Below, piece after piece: positions 7,032-16,932 of a stretch of 64,000 bases of DNA. Each line of letters begins with the position of its first letter. Position 1 is the first letter of the stretch. Position numbers and translations under genes: made by a program. Source of the stretch: Mesorhizobium sp. AR07 (GTDB taxonomy: Bacteria > Pseudomonadota > Alphaproteobacteria > Rhizobiales > Rhizobiaceae); contig NZ_CP080525.1 of assembly GCF_024746815.1 (NCBI RefSeq), positions 62,001 to 126,000 on the forward strand, read 5' to 3'. The notes beneath the pieces were generated by a model. The model did not search any database and was not told where the DNA came from. It worked only from the letters and a program-made list of their open reading frames with translations.

Positions 7032-8960
7032 TCAACTCGTGTGGGCGACAACCTTGTCGACCGTTTCGGGGAAGAAGTCGGGCGCCGCGAGGCGTTTGCC
7101 GAACATCATGTCGTATTGCAACAAGCGGAAATCGCGGATCGCCGGGTCGATCTCCTTCTGCCTTGCCCAGTCGGGCGTGGCCTCGCCCGTCGGCATCAGC
7201 AGCAGGTTGCGGTCGACGACGCGGTAGCGTTCGCGCACCTCGCCCAGGAAGCCCGTGTAGTAAGGGTGGGTGATGCCGGCGGTGGTGAGGATATGATAGG
7301 GCAGGAACGCAGGGCTCACCGCGCCCAGGTTCTCGACCGGACCGGAGCGGTTCGACCAGATGACCAGCGGCGTCTGGTGATGGTCGAGTGCTGCTTGCGG
7401 CGTCGGTTCCTTGCGTGGCGCGACGTTGTCCTTCAGGAAGCCGGTCTCGACGTAGACCGGACCCAGCGGCGGCAGATGGTCGCCGAAGAAGGCGATCACC
7501 GTGGGACGGGAGCGCTTCTTTGCCCATTCGACCAGCCGCTCGAGGCCGCGATCCGCATCGGCCGAGCCCTCGGCGTAGCTGAGCAACGATGCGCGCGCCC
7601 TCTGGCTGATCGGCGCCTGCACCGTGTGGGTCGGATTGGAGTAGCGGTTCGGCTCGTAGGGGCCGTGGTTTTGCAGGCTGACCGCAAAGAAGAATACCGG
7701 TTCTTCGCTTTCGTCGGCCTCGCTGATGATCTCGTCGGTCATCGCCGCGTCGGAAGCCAGCGGCCCGCGCTTTTGCATCGGCGGCAGCGTCTCTTCGGAT
7801 TTGAAATCGTCGAAGCCGAAATCAGCGTAGACCGCGCCGCGGTTCCAGAACCAGTTGGTGCCGGGGTGGATGGCGCGCGCCCGATAGCCCTCGCTCTGGA
7901 GGAAGGTCGCGAGCGAAGGTGTCGGCGTGCGCACATATTGCTGATAGGGGATGCTGCCGGCCGGCAGGAACGCGTTGGAGAAGCCGGTCAGCGCCTCGAA
8001 CTCGATGTTGGCGGTCATGCCGCCGAATTCGGGCGAGAACATCGAGCCCGAGCGCAGCGCCCGCACATTGGGGATCGGATCGGGGGTGATGGTGACGCCG
8101 GGCAACTTGGTCGGATCCCAGAAGGATTCGCTCATGACGACGATGATGTCGGGCTTCTCGGCCGGCACCGATGCGGTCACATCGGGCTTGTCGATCGCCG
8201 CGATTGCCTTGTTGGAATAGCCAGGCGGCGCCGAGACATGCGCCATCGGCACGTTAAGGGCAAAGGCCAGCGCAAAGCCGTTGGAGGCATAGTTTTCCTT
8301 CTGATCCCACATGATCGGCATGATCTGCAGCCGGTCCCTGGTCCACGAGAAGGTGGCATAATCCATGATCGAAACGAAGAAGGCGAGCAGCGGCACCGCC
8401 AGCGTCAGCCGTGCAAGGCGACCCTTGTGGCTGAGTGCGGGAACCTTGCGGCGCCACAGTCGCCAGCCATAGACGAGCAGCGACAGGCCGGCGACGATGC
8501 CGACCACCATGGCGAGCGCGGTCATCGGCCGCTCGCGCACCAGCAGCGGCAGCAGCGCGAAGATCTGGCGGGCATAGAGGAAATCGGTCGGATAGAGCGG
8601 ATCACCGAGATAATGCGACTTCTGATGACCGACAAATGCAAGAGACAGGGTCAATGGCGCGACGATCATCAGACTCTGGTGGCTGCGCCCGAGCACGGCA
8701 TCGAGGCCGACCAGGATCAGCGCAAACACGACGATGGTGGTCCAGCCTGGCTTGAGCGGCTGCAGGAAGAAGGAGACCGTGCCGGCAAAGTCGCCGCGCA
8801 CGATCAGTTCGACGGCAAACACCAGGACGGCCGCAATCGCCAGGCTGATTAGCCCATAACGCACGACCGGCCATCTCCGGCCCGGCAGATAGCCGGTGGA
8901 CGGGTCGTCCTCCAGAAACTGTGGCACGGCCTTGCCGGCGCGTTTGGAACTCTTTGTCAC
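7032..8960 (-). CDS. LTA synthase/OpgB-like membrane phosphoglycerol transferase
   Basis: A 642-residue alkaline-phosphatase-superfamily (sulfatase) enzyme. Residues 33-200 contain about five membrane helices and residues 265-600 form the extracytoplasmic catalytic domain. IIVVMSESFW (Glu278), GGMTANIEFE (Thr316, likely nucleophile) and FFGDHLPP correspond to the metal site and nucleophile of LtaS/OpgB enzymes. In Gram-negative relatives such proteins transfer phosphoglycerol from phosphatidylglycerol to periplasmic glucans; here cyclic beta-glucan is a plausible but unproven acceptor. The start is GTG at 8960. It is divergent from fabD with 274 bp between them. A sulfatase activity cannot be excluded. 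Confidence 0.83.
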   Translation of the reverse strand: MTKSSKRAGKAVPQFLEDDPSTGYLPGRRWPVVRYGLISLAIAAVLVFAVELIVRGDFAGTVSFFLQPLKPGWTTIVVFALILVGLDAVLGRSHQSLMIVAPLTLSLAFVGHQKSHYLGDPLYPTDFLYARQIFALLPLLVRERPMTALAMVVGIVAGLSLLVYGWRLWRRKVPALSHKGRLARLTLAVPLLAFFVSIMDYATFSWTRDRLQIMPIMWDQKENYASNGFALAFALNVPMAHVSAPPGYSNKAIAAIDKPDVTASVPAEKPDIIVVMSESFWDPTKLPGVTITPDPIPNVRALRSGSMFSPEFGGMTANIEFEALTGFSNAFLPAGSIPYQQYVRTPTPSLATFLQSEGYRARAIHPGTNWFWNRGAVYADFGFDDFKSEETLPPMQKRGPLASDAAMTDEIISEADESEEPVFFFAVSLQNHGPYEPNRYSNPTHTVQAPISQRARASLLSYAEGSADADRGLERLVEWAKKRSRPTVIAFFGDHLPPLGPVYVETGFLKDNVAPRKEPTPQAALDHHQTPLVIWSNRSGPVENLGAVSPAFLPYHILTTAGITHPYYTGFLGEVRERYRVVDRNLLLMPTGEATPDWARQKEIDPAIRDFRLLQYDMMFGKRLAAPDFFPETVDKVVAHTS

Positions 8961-9234
8961 TTAACTTCCCCACCCAGCGACAAACACGTCACTCGACTGT
9001 CATAGAATTGTTACGCAAAGCTAGCGCCTGTGGCAGAAATAAGAAGAGCCAGCAAATGAATCGTGAGCGATTTTCATCAGGAGTGATTGCCAAAAAGCCT
9101 TTCGGAACAGGCACTCGGCCGGCGATGTTGGCTCCAGACAAGGTCGAAGTGGCTTGACTTGGCGGCCCGCCTTGCGTCACAGGCAAGAAAAACTCGTCTA
9201 TAAGGCAAGCAAAACCAGCCCTTGGAGCCCTCGC

Positions 9235-10200
9235 ATGGCCGTTGCATTCACCTTTCCCGGACAAGGCAGCCAGGCTGTCGGCATGGGCAAGGATCTCGCC
9301 GACGCCTTTCCGGAGGCGCGCAGGATCTTCCAGGAAGTTGACGACGCGCTCGGCGAAAGCCTGTCGAAGCTGATCTGGGAAGGGCCGGAGGAGACGTTGA
9401 CGCTGACCGCCAATGCGCAGCCGGCGCTGATGGCGGTGTCGCTGGCCGCGATCAGGGCGCTGGAATCGCGCGGCTTTTCGCTGAAGGACAAGGTCACTTA
9501 TGTTGCCGGCCATTCGCTGGGCGAATATTCGGCGCTCGCGGCCGCCGGCTTCGTTTCGGTTGCCGATGCCGCCCGGCTGCTGCGCATCCGGGGCAACGCC
9601 ATGCAGGCGGCGGTGCCGGCCGGCGAGGGCGCCATGGCGGCGATCATCGGACTGGAACAGGCTGACGTCGAAGCCGCCTGCGCCGAGGCCGCCCAAGGGG
9701 CTGGCCCAGGGGCTGGCAAGGACTCGGTTTGCCAGATCGCCAACGACAATGGCGGCGGCCAGCTGGTGATCTCCGGCACCAAGGCCGCGGTCGAACTGGC
9801 GGCAAGGCTCTGCACGGAAAAAGGCGCCAAGCGCGCGCTCATGCTGCAGGTCTCTGCGCCTTTCCATTCGGCGCTGATGGCACCGGCCGCGAACGTGATG
9901 CGGGAAGCCCTGGCCGGCGTGACCAAGAATGTGCCGGTCGTCCCAGTCGTCTCCAACGTGTCGGTGACGCCCTCGATCGACCCCGACGAGATTGCCCGGC
10001 GTCTGGTTGAACAGATTACCGGCCGCGTACGCTGGCGCGAAACGGTGGAATGGTTCGGCGCAAACGGCATCACCACGCTTTACGAGATCGGCGCCGGCAA
10101 GGTGCTGTCGGGCCTGGCGCGGCGCATCAACCGCGACATCGTCACCGCGTCGGTCGGCTCCGCGGCTGATGTCGAAGCGGCGCTCGCGGCGCTTGGCTGA
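9235..10200 (+). CDS. fabD: malonyl-CoA:ACP transacylase
   Basis: A 321-residue cytosolic enzyme that loads malonate onto acyl carrier protein for fatty-acid elongation. It shows the N-terminal FTFPGQGSQAVGMGKDL, the nucleophile motif GHSLGEYSALAAAG and the catalytic histidine in SAPFHSALM. The start at 9235 is preceded by TTGGAG; upstream in-frame starts are ignored. A small insertion (GAGPGAGKD, near residue 158) arises from a duplicated 10-nt stretch at about 9697-9718. It heads fabD-fabG-acpP-fabF, interrupted only by a broken antitoxin gene. Confidence 0.96.
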   Translation: MAVAFTFPGQGSQAVGMGKDLADAFPEARRIFQEVDDALGESLSKLIWEGPEETLTLTANAQPALMAVSLAAIRALESRGFSLKDKVTYVAGHSLGEYSALAAAGFVSVADAARLLRIRGNAMQAAVPAGEGAMAAIIGLEQADVEAACAEAAQGAGPGAGKDSVCQIANDNGGGQLVISGTKAAVELAARLCTEKGAKRALMLQVSAPFHSALMAPAANVMREALAGVTKNVPVVPVVSNVSVTPSIDPDEIARRLVEQITGRVRWRETVEWFGANGITTLYEIGAGKVLSGLARRINRDIVTASVGSAADVEAALAALG

Positions 10201-10265
10201 ACCTGTTGACTTGAATTCACCAACGCGCGGCCACATGAATCCGTGCATCGCAGCTAAGGTGCGGC

Positions 10266-10488
10266 ATGCCCACATCGATCCGTCTTTCTCCAGAAATTGG
10301 GCAGCGCCTCGACGCTCTTGCGTCCAAGACCGGCCGCAGCAAGGCCTATTTTGCGTGAGTTCATTGAGCGCGGCCTTGAGGACATGGAGGACTACCACCT
10401 TGCCGCCGAGGTGTTGGCGCGGATCAGGAGCGGCGAGGAAGGTATCATGAAAGCCGACGACTTCTGGCGCGGCGATGTTTACAGATAG
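10266..10488 (+). pseudogene. frameshifted RHH/RelB-type antitoxin
   Basis: An ATG at 10266 opens MPTSIRLSPEIGQRLDALASK..., the N-terminus of a ribbon-helix-helix antitoxin, which stops after AYFA at TGA 10356-10358. One base later in frame the protein resumes as LREFIERGLEDMEDYHLAAEVL...WRGDVYR, ending at TAG 10488. Joining the frames near 10350-10355 restores a normal ~73-residue antitoxin, so one T has been lost (or missed) in TATTTTGCG. No toxin gene follows; fabG begins 29 bp later. It is therefore an orphan and probably inactive. Confidence 0.75.
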
Positions 10489-10517
10489 CCGTTGTCGGGT
10501 TTGAGAGAGGAAAAGAC

Positions 10518-11255
10518 ATGTTCGAATTGACTGGTCGCAAGGCGCTCGTCACCGGCGCATCCGGGGGCATCGGCGAGGCGATCGCCAGGGTGCTGCATGC
10601 GCAAGGCGCCATCGTCGGCCTGCATGGCACGCGCGTCGAGAAACTGGAAGCGCTGGCCGCCGAGCTTGGCGACCGGGTCAAGCTGTTCCCCGCCAACCTG
10701 TCCAACCGCGACGAGGTCAAGGCGCTCGGCCAGAAGGCGGAGGCCGATCTCGAAGGCGTCGACATCCTGGTCAACAATGCCGGCATCACCAAGGACGGGC
10801 TGTTCGTGCGCATGTCGGACGCCGACTGGGACACCGTGCTCGAGGTCAACCTGACAGCCGTGTTCAGGCTGACACGCGAACTCACCCATCCGATGATGCG
10901 CCGCCGTCACGGCCGCATCATCAACATCGCCTCGGTGGTCGGCGTCACCGGCAATCCCGGCCAGACCAACTACTGCGCCTCCAAGGCCGGCATGATTGGT
11001 TTTTCCAAATCGCTGGCGCAGGAGATCGCCACCCGCAACATCACCGTCAACTGCGTCGCCCCGGGCTTCATCGAATCGGCGATGACCGGCAAGCTCAATG
11101 ACAAGCAGAAGGAGGCGATCATGGCCGCGATCCCGACGCGCCGCATGGGTACCAGCGTTGAAGTCGCGTCCGCCGTCGCCTATCTCGCCTCCAACGAAGC
11201 CGCCTACGTCACCGGCCAGACCATCCATGTGAACGGCGGCATGGCGATGATTTGA
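10518..11255 (+). CDS. fabG: 3-oxoacyl-ACP reductase
   Basis: A 245-residue NADPH-dependent short-chain dehydrogenase that reduces beta-ketoacyl-ACP. It shows the nucleotide-binding TGASGGIGEAIA, NNAGIT, the catalytic serine region (INIASVVG), YCASKAGM, and the C-terminal AYLASNEAAYVTGQTIHVNGGM typical of FabG. GAGAGAGG precedes the ATG. It lies between the antitoxin remnant and acpP. Confidence 0.96.
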   Translation: MFELTGRKALVTGASGGIGEAIARVLHAQGAIVGLHGTRVEKLEALAAELGDRVKLFPANLSNRDEVKALGQKAEADLEGVDILVNNAGITKDGLFVRMSDADWDTVLEVNLTAVFRLTRELTHPMMRRRHGRIINIASVVGVTGNPGQTNYCASKAGMIGFSKSLAQEIATRNITVNCVAPGFIESAMTGKLNDKQKEAIMAAIPTRRMGTSVEVASAVAYLASNEAAYVTGQTIHVNGGMAMI

Positions 11256-11467
11256 ACGAGGTCCGGCCGAGTTGTGGCCGGCTTGTGAAAAGCGACCATT
11301 TCACCTTGGACCTTAGCCGATTTTCGTGTAATGCGGCCCGCAACCCGACGGTTCGGGCAAAAACCGGTCCGTTGCCGTTGCGTTTCCGGCAGGACCATCT
11401 TTCAGCTTGATTAGCGGCATTCTGCCCGCTAACGAAGACAGACAAACAAAAGACGAGGATGCCCCAA

Positions 11468-11704
11468 ATGAGTGACACCGCAGAGCGCGTCAAGAAGATC
11501 GTCATCGAGCACCTTGGCGTCGATGCCGACAAAGTGACGGAGCAGGCGAGCTTCATCGATGACCTGGGCGCTGACAGCCTCGACACGGTCGAACTCGTCA
11601 TGGCGTTCGAAGAAGAATTCGGCGTCGAGATTCCGGACGATGCGGCCGAGACCATCCTGACCGTAGGCGATGCGGTCAAGTACATCGACAAGGCTTCGGC
11701 CTGA
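11468..11704 (+). CDS. acpP: acyl carrier protein
   Basis: A 78-residue acidic four-helix protein that carries acyl intermediates. The phosphopantetheine serine lies in [19 protein letters not shown]. An ATG at 11459 would add three residues (MPQ), but GACGAGG is better spaced for the ATG at 11468, which also gives the family N-terminus [12 protein letters not shown]. The 212-bp spacer after fabG suggests its own promoter, as is usual for this highly expressed gene. Confidence 0.97.
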   Translation: MSDTAERVKKIVIEHLGVDADKVTEQASFIDDLGADSLDTVELVMAFEEEFGVEIPDDAAETILTVGDAVKYIDKASA

Positions 11705-11738
11705 CGCTTTCCGCAGTCATCACCGGGGAGAACCTGCG

Positions 11739-13001
11739 ATGAGGCGTGTCGTCGTCACGGGCCTTGGGTTGCTGTCGCCGTTCGGCATGGGCTTCGAGCA
11801 CAGCTGGAAGGAACTTTTGACCGGCCGCAGCGCTGCCAAGCGCATCACCGAGTTTGAAGTGGAGGATCTTGCTTGCAAGATCGCCCACGTCATTCCGCGT
11901 GGTGATGGCAGCAATGCCACCTTCAATCCCGAGGCCGTGCTCGAGCCGAAGGAATTGCGCAAGATCGGCGACTTCATCCTGTACGGGATTGCCGCAGCCG
12001 ACGAGGCGCTGAAGGATTCCGGTTGGGAACCCAAGACCCATGCCGAGCAGTGCGCCACCGGCGTGCTGATCGGTTCCGGCATCGGCGGCATCGAAGGCAT
12101 CGCCGAGAACGCGATGATCCTCAAGGAGCGCGGCCCGCGCCGCATCAGCCCTTTCTTCATCCCGGGCCAGATCATCAATCTCGTCTCCGGACAGGTTTCC
12201 ATCCGACACGGGCTGAAAGGCCCGAACCATGCCGTCGTCACGGCCTGTTCGACCGGTGCGCATGCCATTGGCGATGCTGCCCGGTTGATCATGTGGGGCG
12301 ATGCCGACGTCATGGTTGCCGGTGGCGCCGAAGCGCCGGTAACGCGGCTGTCGATCGCCGGCTTCGCCGCGTGCCGGGCGCTGTCGACCGATCGCAACGA
12401 TGCACCGCAAACCGCGTCGCGCCCCTATGACCGCGACCGCGACGGCTTCGTCATGGGCGAGGGCGCCGGCGTCGTCGTGCTTGAAGAACTCGAACATGCC
12501 AAGGCGCGCGGCGCGAAGATTTACGCAGAGGTGACCGGTTACGGTCTCACCGGTGATGCCTATCACATCACCGCGCCCGCTGAAGACGGCGACGGTGCCT
12601 TCCGTTGCATGACGGCGGCGTTGAACCGGGCCAAGCTTACGCCTGCCGATGTCGACTACATCAACGCGCACGGCACCTCGACCATGGCCGATACGATCGA
12701 GCTCGGTGCCGTCGAGCGGCTTGTCGGCAATGCCGCGTCGAGGATTTCGATGTCGTCGACCAAGTCGTCGATCGGCCATCTGCTGGGGGCGGCGGGTGCT
12801 GCCGAGGCGATCTTTTCGATCCTCGCTATCAGAGACAACGTCGCGCCTGCGACCATCAATCTCGACAACCCGGAGCGCGAAACCGCGATCGACCTGGTGC
12901 CCCACAAGCCGCGCGCTCGCCAGATCGACGTGGCGCTGTCCAATTCCTTCGGCTTTGGCGGCACCAACGCATCGCTCGTCTTCCAGCGCTACAATGGCTG
13001 A
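11739..13001 (+). CDS. fabF: 3-oxoacyl-ACP synthase II (KAS II)
   Basis: A 420-residue condensing enzyme for acyl-ACP elongation. It has the catalytic cysteine in VTACSTGAHAIG, the two histidines in NAHGTSTMADT and SSIGHLLGAAGAAEA, and the C-terminal NSFGFGGTNASLVF. It begins MRRVVVTGLGLLSPFG, 34 bp after acpP, and probably shares its transcript. An upstream in-frame start would overlap acpP and is rejected. Confidence 0.96.
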   Translation: MRRVVVTGLGLLSPFGMGFEHSWKELLTGRSAAKRITEFEVEDLACKIAHVIPRGDGSNATFNPEAVLEPKELRKIGDFILYGIAAADEALKDSGWEPKTHAEQCATGVLIGSGIGGIEGIAENAMILKERGPRRISPFFIPGQIINLVSGQVSIRHGLKGPNHAVVTACSTGAHAIGDAARLIMWGDADVMVAGGAEAPVTRLSIAGFAACRALSTDRNDAPQTASRPYDRDRDGFVMGEGAGVVVLEELEHAKARGAKIYAEVTGYGLTGDAYHITAPAEDGDGAFRCMTAALNRAKLTPADVDYINAHGTSTMADTIELGAVERLVGNAASRISMSSTKSSIGHLLGAAGAAEAIFSILAIRDNVAPATINLDNPERETAIDLVPHKPRARQIDVALSNSFGFGGTNASLVFQRYNG

Positions 13002-13103
13002 CCGTCCGACTGCCGGGCGACGCTTCAGCGTGCCGTCAATTTTGCCATATTCGCCCGTACTCTGCCGCAGGGGATTCGTTGAGCGATCAGACGGTAGGGC
13101 GAA

Positions 13104-14345
13104 ATGAACACAAATCCGGCGGGCAACGGAGAATTCGGGCAACGGCCGGCGACATCTGGGCCGATCGTGCCGAAGACGGCTAGCGAGGCCCTGCGGCCGG
13201 AAGCCGGCACGCCACCGCCGAAGCGCTCGCGCGCTTCACGCAGCCAGGTGGTCGTGTTCATGAACTTCGTCATCTCTTTGGTGATGCTGATGGTTCTGGC
13301 GGCGGGCGTCGCACTCTATTTCGGCAAGCAGGAATTCACTGAAGCCGGCCCCTCGGCCAATGGCGACACTTTCCTGGTCAAGCCTAACACCGGCGTCCAG
13401 GACATTGCCGACCAGCTCGAACGCCGCGGACTGATCAGCGACGCCCGGGTATTCCGCCTTGGCGTGCGCGCCTTCGGCAATGATTCGGCGCTGAAAGCCG
13501 GCGAATATGAGATCAAGCCCAGGGCTTCCATGCGCGACATCATGGAGCTTTTGAAGAGTGGCAAGTCGGTGATGTATTCGCTGACCATTCCAGAAGGGCT
13601 GACGGTCGAGCAGGCGCTGGAGCGCATCGCCGGCGAGCCTGCGTTGAGCGGCGATATGCCTGCGACCACTCCACCCGAGGGCAGCCTCGCCACAGACACG
13701 CTGCGCTTCACCCGGGGCGCGACGCGCAAGCAGATGGTCGACAAGCTGCTGGCGGATCAGAAGAGGGTGGTCGAGGATGTCTGGCAGCGGCGCGCGCCGG
13801 ACCTGCCGCTGGCCAACGTCGAAGAATTCGTCACGCTGGCCTCGATCGTCGAGAAGGAAACGGGCAAGGGTGACGAGCGTTCACGGGTTGCCGCCGTCTT
13901 CCTGAACCGGTTGGCCAAGGGCATGCGCCTGCAATCCGATCCAACCATCATCTACGGTCTGTTCGGCGGCAAGGGCAAGCCCGCGGACCGGCCGATATAT
14001 CAGTCGGACATCCAGAAGCCGACGCCCTACAACACCTATGTGATCAACGGCCTGCCACCGACGCCGATTGCCAATCCGGGCCGGGCGGCACTGGAGGCGG
14101 TGGCCAATCCGTCGAAGACCGACGACCTCTATTTCGTCGCCGATGGCACCGGCGGACACGTCTTTGCCGCGACGCTGGACGAGCACAACGACAACGTCGC
14201 CCGCTATCGCGCGTTGCAGAAGAAGCAGGCCGATGACGCCGCCAAGGCCGCCAACACCACCGGTGCCGGCGACAATACCGCCAAGCCGGCTGACGCTGGC
14301 GGCGGCAATGGTGATGGCGGCGGCGATGCGGGCGCTGCCCAGTAA
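13104..14345 (+). CDS. mltG: endolytic murein transglycosylase
   Basis: A 413-residue MltG (YceG-like) inner-membrane lytic transglycosylase that cuts nascent peptidoglycan strands. A cytoplasmic N-terminus of ~50 residues precedes one membrane helix (FMNFVISLVMLMVLAAGVALYF). A LysM-like region follows, then the catalytic domain with the glutamate in LASIVEKETGKGDER and PYNTYVINGLPPTPIANPG. The last ~40 residues are a low-complexity Ala/Gly/Asp tail. The position directly after fabF is conserved in rhizobia. Confidence 0.94.
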   Translation: MNTNPAGNGEFGQRPATSGPIVPKTASEALRPEAGTPPPKRSRASRSQVVVFMNFVISLVMLMVLAAGVALYFGKQEFTEAGPSANGDTFLVKPNTGVQDIADQLERRGLISDARVFRLGVRAFGNDSALKAGEYEIKPRASMRDIMELLKSGKSVMYSLTIPEGLTVEQALERIAGEPALSGDMPATTPPEGSLATDTLRFTRGATRKQMVDKLLADQKRVVEDVWQRRAPDLPLANVEEFVTLASIVEKETGKGDERSRVAAVFLNRLAKGMRLQSDPTIIYGLFGGKGKPADRPIYQSDIQKPTPYNTYVINGLPPTPIANPGRAALEAVANPSKTDDLYFVADGTGGHVFAATLDEHNDNVARYRALQKKQADDAAKAANTTGAGDNTAKPADAGGGNGDGGGDAGAAQ

Positions 14346-14353
14346 GATGAAGA

Positions 14354-14380
14354 AGGGCCTTGCCCACAAGGCAACGCCCT
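14354..14380 (+). terminator. hairpin downstream of mltG
   Basis: AGGGCCTTGCC and GGCAACGCCCT pair over 10 of 11 positions around a 5-nt loop, starting 9 nt after the mltG stop. Only a short T-rich segment follows, so it is a possible weak terminator or processing site. Confidence 0.45.
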
Positions 14381-14504
14381 GACATTTGGAAGAGCGCCGC
14401 GCGTCCGATTTCGACGCGCCTGCGGCGCAATAATTTTCAAGCCGCACTTGCTCCTCTCCGGAAAAACCGGCTTCGGGGTGATGCGCCAGGGACTTGTGGG
14501 CGAT

Positions 14505-15395
14505 ATGAATTTGCAGAGCATGACCGGTTTCGCACGTGCCGTCGCCGAGCATGAAGGCACCTCGATCGCCTGGGAGGTCAAGTCCGTCAACGGCAAGAGC
14601 GTCGAGGTGCGGCTGCGGCTGCCGCAAGGCTTCGAGCGGCTGGAACCGGCCGTCAGACAGACGCTTCAGAAACGTTTTGCACGGGGCAATTTCCAGGCGA
14701 CGCTGACCATTGGCCGTGCCGCCGGCGCGCAGGCGCAGCCAGTCGTCAACGAAGCCTTTCTGAAGGACCTGGCGGGGCTCGCCAAGCGGCTGCAGGAGCA
14801 GTTCGATGTTGCCCCCGCGACAGCAGACGGATTGCTTTCGCTGCGCGGCGTGCTCGACATTCCCGAGACTGCCGAAACCGAAGAGGTGCGCGCCGCGCTC
14901 GATGCCGCGATCATGGCCGCGCTCGAGGTGGCCCTGAAAGGACTGGAACAGGCACGACAAAGCGAGGGGGCGGCGCTGGCTTTGCTGCTGGCGGGCCATA
15001 TCGACACAATCGAGGCGCTGACACTGAAAGCCGAGGCGGATCCGTCGCGCGAGACGGTGGCGATCCGCGAACGCATCGCCGAGCAGGTCAAGCTTCTGAT
15101 GGACGCTTCCGCCAATCTGGACGCAGGCCGGCTGCACATGGAGGCGGCATTCCTGGCCACCAAAGCCGATATTCGCGAAGAGATCGACCGGCTGAAAACC
15201 CATGTCGCATCGGGTCGGGCACTGCTTGAGGGCGGCGGCGCGGTTGGCCGCAAGCTCGATTTTCTGGCACAGGAATTTAACCGCGAATCGAATACGTTGT
15301 GCTCGAAGTCGAACGCCGCAACGGTCACCGCGATCGGGCTGGAACTGAAGGCCGTGGTCGACCAGTTTCGTGAACAGATCCAGAATCTGGAGTAG
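14505..15395 (+). CDS. yicC: YicC family endoribonuclease
   Basis: A 296-residue YicC protein. The start MNLQSMTGFARA at 14505 matches the family N-terminus. The middle contains a long helical region, and the C-terminal DUF1732 part holds the acidic motif REEIDRLKTHVA followed by GRKLDFLAQEFNRESNTLCSK. E. coli YicC is an RNase acting on the small RNA RyhB. It is followed by gmk after 3 bp, the usual pairing. Confidence 0.93.
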   Translation: MNLQSMTGFARAVAEHEGTSIAWEVKSVNGKSVEVRLRLPQGFERLEPAVRQTLQKRFARGNFQATLTIGRAAGAQAQPVVNEAFLKDLAGLAKRLQEQFDVAPATADGLLSLRGVLDIPETAETEEVRAALDAAIMAALEVALKGLEQARQSEGAALALLLAGHIDTIEALTLKAEADPSRETVAIRERIAEQVKLLMDASANLDAGRLHMEAAFLATKADIREEIDRLKTHVASGRALLEGGGAVGRKLDFLAQEFNRESNTLCSKSNAATVTAIGLELKAVVDQFREQIQNLE

Positions 15396-15398
15396 CCA

Positions 15399-16055
15399 AT
15401 GGTTGCCAAGGATTTAGGGTCCCGCATTCGCCGCCGGGGCCTGATGCTCGTCCTGTCGTCGCCGTCCGGCGCCGGCAAGTCGACGATCGCGCGCAACCTT
15501 CTGGAAAGCGATTCCAGCCTCGAACTGTCGGTCTCGGTCACCACCAGACCGCGCCGCGGCAGCGAGATCGAGGGCGTTCACTACCATTTCCGGACGATGC
15601 GCGATTTCGAGCGGCTGCGCGATTCCGACGCGCTGCTTGAATGGGCCGAAGTGCACGGCAATTGCTATGCGACACCGCGCGAGCCGGCCGAACTGGCGCT
15701 GGCTCAAGGGCGCGACATGCTGTTCGACATCGATTGGCAAGGCGCCCAGCAGCTCAAGGAGAAGATGCGCGCCGACATTGTCTCGATCTTCATCCTGCCG
15801 CCGTCGATGAAGGAATTGAAAGCGCGGCTGAAGCGCCGCGCCGAGGACCAGGAGGCGGTGATCGAGACGCGGCTGAAGAACGCCCGCAACGAGATCGAAC
15901 ACTGGAAAGAGTATGATTTCGTCATCGTCAATGACGATCTCGACCGCGCCTTCGCCGAAGTGCGCGGCATCGTCGTCGCCGAGCGGCTAAGACGCGATCG
16001 CCGGCCGGGCCTGTTCGATTTCGTCTCGGGACTGCTGGACGAGAAGACGGAGTGA
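15399..16055 (+). CDS. gmk: guanylate kinase
   Basis: A 218-residue kinase that phosphorylates GMP to GDP. The P-loop is [16 protein letters not shown] (residues ~20-35), followed by the GMP-binding [19 protein letters not shown], with [14 protein letters not shown] and the lid region [14 protein letters not shown]. The N-terminus is about 18 residues longer than in E. coli. It is immediately downstream of yicC and converges on rsmA. Confidence 0.96.
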   Translation: MVAKDLGSRIRRRGLMLVLSSPSGAGKSTIARNLLESDSSLELSVSVTTRPRRGSEIEGVHYHFRTMRDFERLRDSDALLEWAEVHGNCYATPREPAELALAQGRDMLFDIDWQGAQQLKEKMRADIVSIFILPPSMKELKARLKRRAEDQEAVIETRLKNARNEIEHWKEYDFVIVNDDLDRAFAEVRGIVVAERLRRDRRPGLFDFVSGLLDEKTE

Positions 16056-16092
16056 CGCTTCTTCCTTCTCCCTATAAACGGAGAGAAGAGAG

Positions 16093-16932
16093 CTACACCG
16101 CGTTGGTCAACCGCACGAATTCCTCGACGCTGAGCGTTTCGGCGCGGCGTGTCGGATCGATGCCGGCGCGTTCGAGCAGGGCCTCGCCGCCGAGGCTTTT
16201 CACGCTTTGCCGCAGCATCTTGCGGCGTTGGCCGAAGGCGGCTTCGGTGACGCGGCCGAGTTTTTTCACATCGGTGGGCAGGGGTGTCGCGCGCGGCTCC
16301 AGGTGGACCACCGAAGAGGTGACTTTGGGTGGCGGCGTGAACGCCTGCGGCGGCACGTCGAAGGCGATCCTGGCCTGCGTGCGCCAGCCGGCCAGCACGC
16401 CAAGCCGGCCATAGGCATCGCTGCCGGGTGTGGCGACGATGCGCTGGGCCACCTCACGCTGGAACATCAGCGTCATCGATGCATAGAAGGGCGGCCATTC
16501 GCCGACCGTCAGCCAGCGCACCAGCAGCTCCGTGCCGATATTGTAGGGCAGGTTGGCGACGATCTTTACCGCGCCGCCAATGGCGGTCGCGCTGCCCGCA
16601 AGCCCCGCAAAGTCTGTTTTCAGCGCATCGCCGGCAATAATCTCCAGCCGGCCCGGATAATGGTCCGACACTTCGGCCAGCGCCGCAAGGCAACGCTCGT
16701 CGCGTTCGATGACGATGACGCGGCGAGCGCCATGCAACAACAGCGCCCGGGTCAATCCGCCGGGTCCCGGCCCAACCTCGATCACCGTGGTGTTTGTCAG
16801 GTCGCCCGCGGCACGTGCGATCTTGCCGGTCAAATTGAGGTCGAGCAGAAAATTCTGGCCGAGCGCCTTTTTCGCCTGCAACTCATGGCGCTCGATGATT
16901 TCGCGCAGCGGCGGCAGTCCGTCGATGCTCAT
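16093..16932 (-). CDS. rsmA: 16S rRNA (A1518/A1519) dimethyltransferase
   Basis: A 279-residue RsmA/KsgA enzyme that dimethylates two adenines near the 3' end of 16S rRNA late in small-subunit assembly. It shows [11 protein letters not shown], motif [17 protein letters not shown], the catalytic [12 protein letters not shown], and [14 protein letters not shown]. Its ATG overlaps the pdxA stop as ATGA, making it the last gene of lptF-lptG-lptD-surA-like-pdxA-rsmA. Confidence 0.96.
   Translation of the reverse strand: MSIDGLPPLREIIERHELQAKKALGQNFLLDLNLTGKIARAAGDLTNTTVIEVGPGPGGLTRALLLHGARRVIVIERDERCLAALAEVSDHYPGRLEIIAGDALKTDFAGLAGSATAIGGAVKIVANLPYNIGTELLVRWLTVGEWPPFYASMTLMFQREVAQRIVATPGSDAYGRLGVLAGWRTQARIAFDVPPQAFTPPPKVTSSVVHLEPRATPLPTDVKKLGRVTEAAFGQRRKMLRQSVKSLGGEALLERAGIDPTRRAETLSVEEFVRLTNAV

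Noticed and set aside
6708..8852. A 714-codon plus-strand frame across the LTA-synthase-like gene
   Set aside because: It mirrors the codon pattern of the real minus-strand gene and its product looks random and Arg/Gly/Asp-rich.
10266..10488. Programmed frameshifting in the antitoxin
   Set aside because: No slippery heptamer with a stimulatory structure is apparent; simple base loss is the easier explanation.
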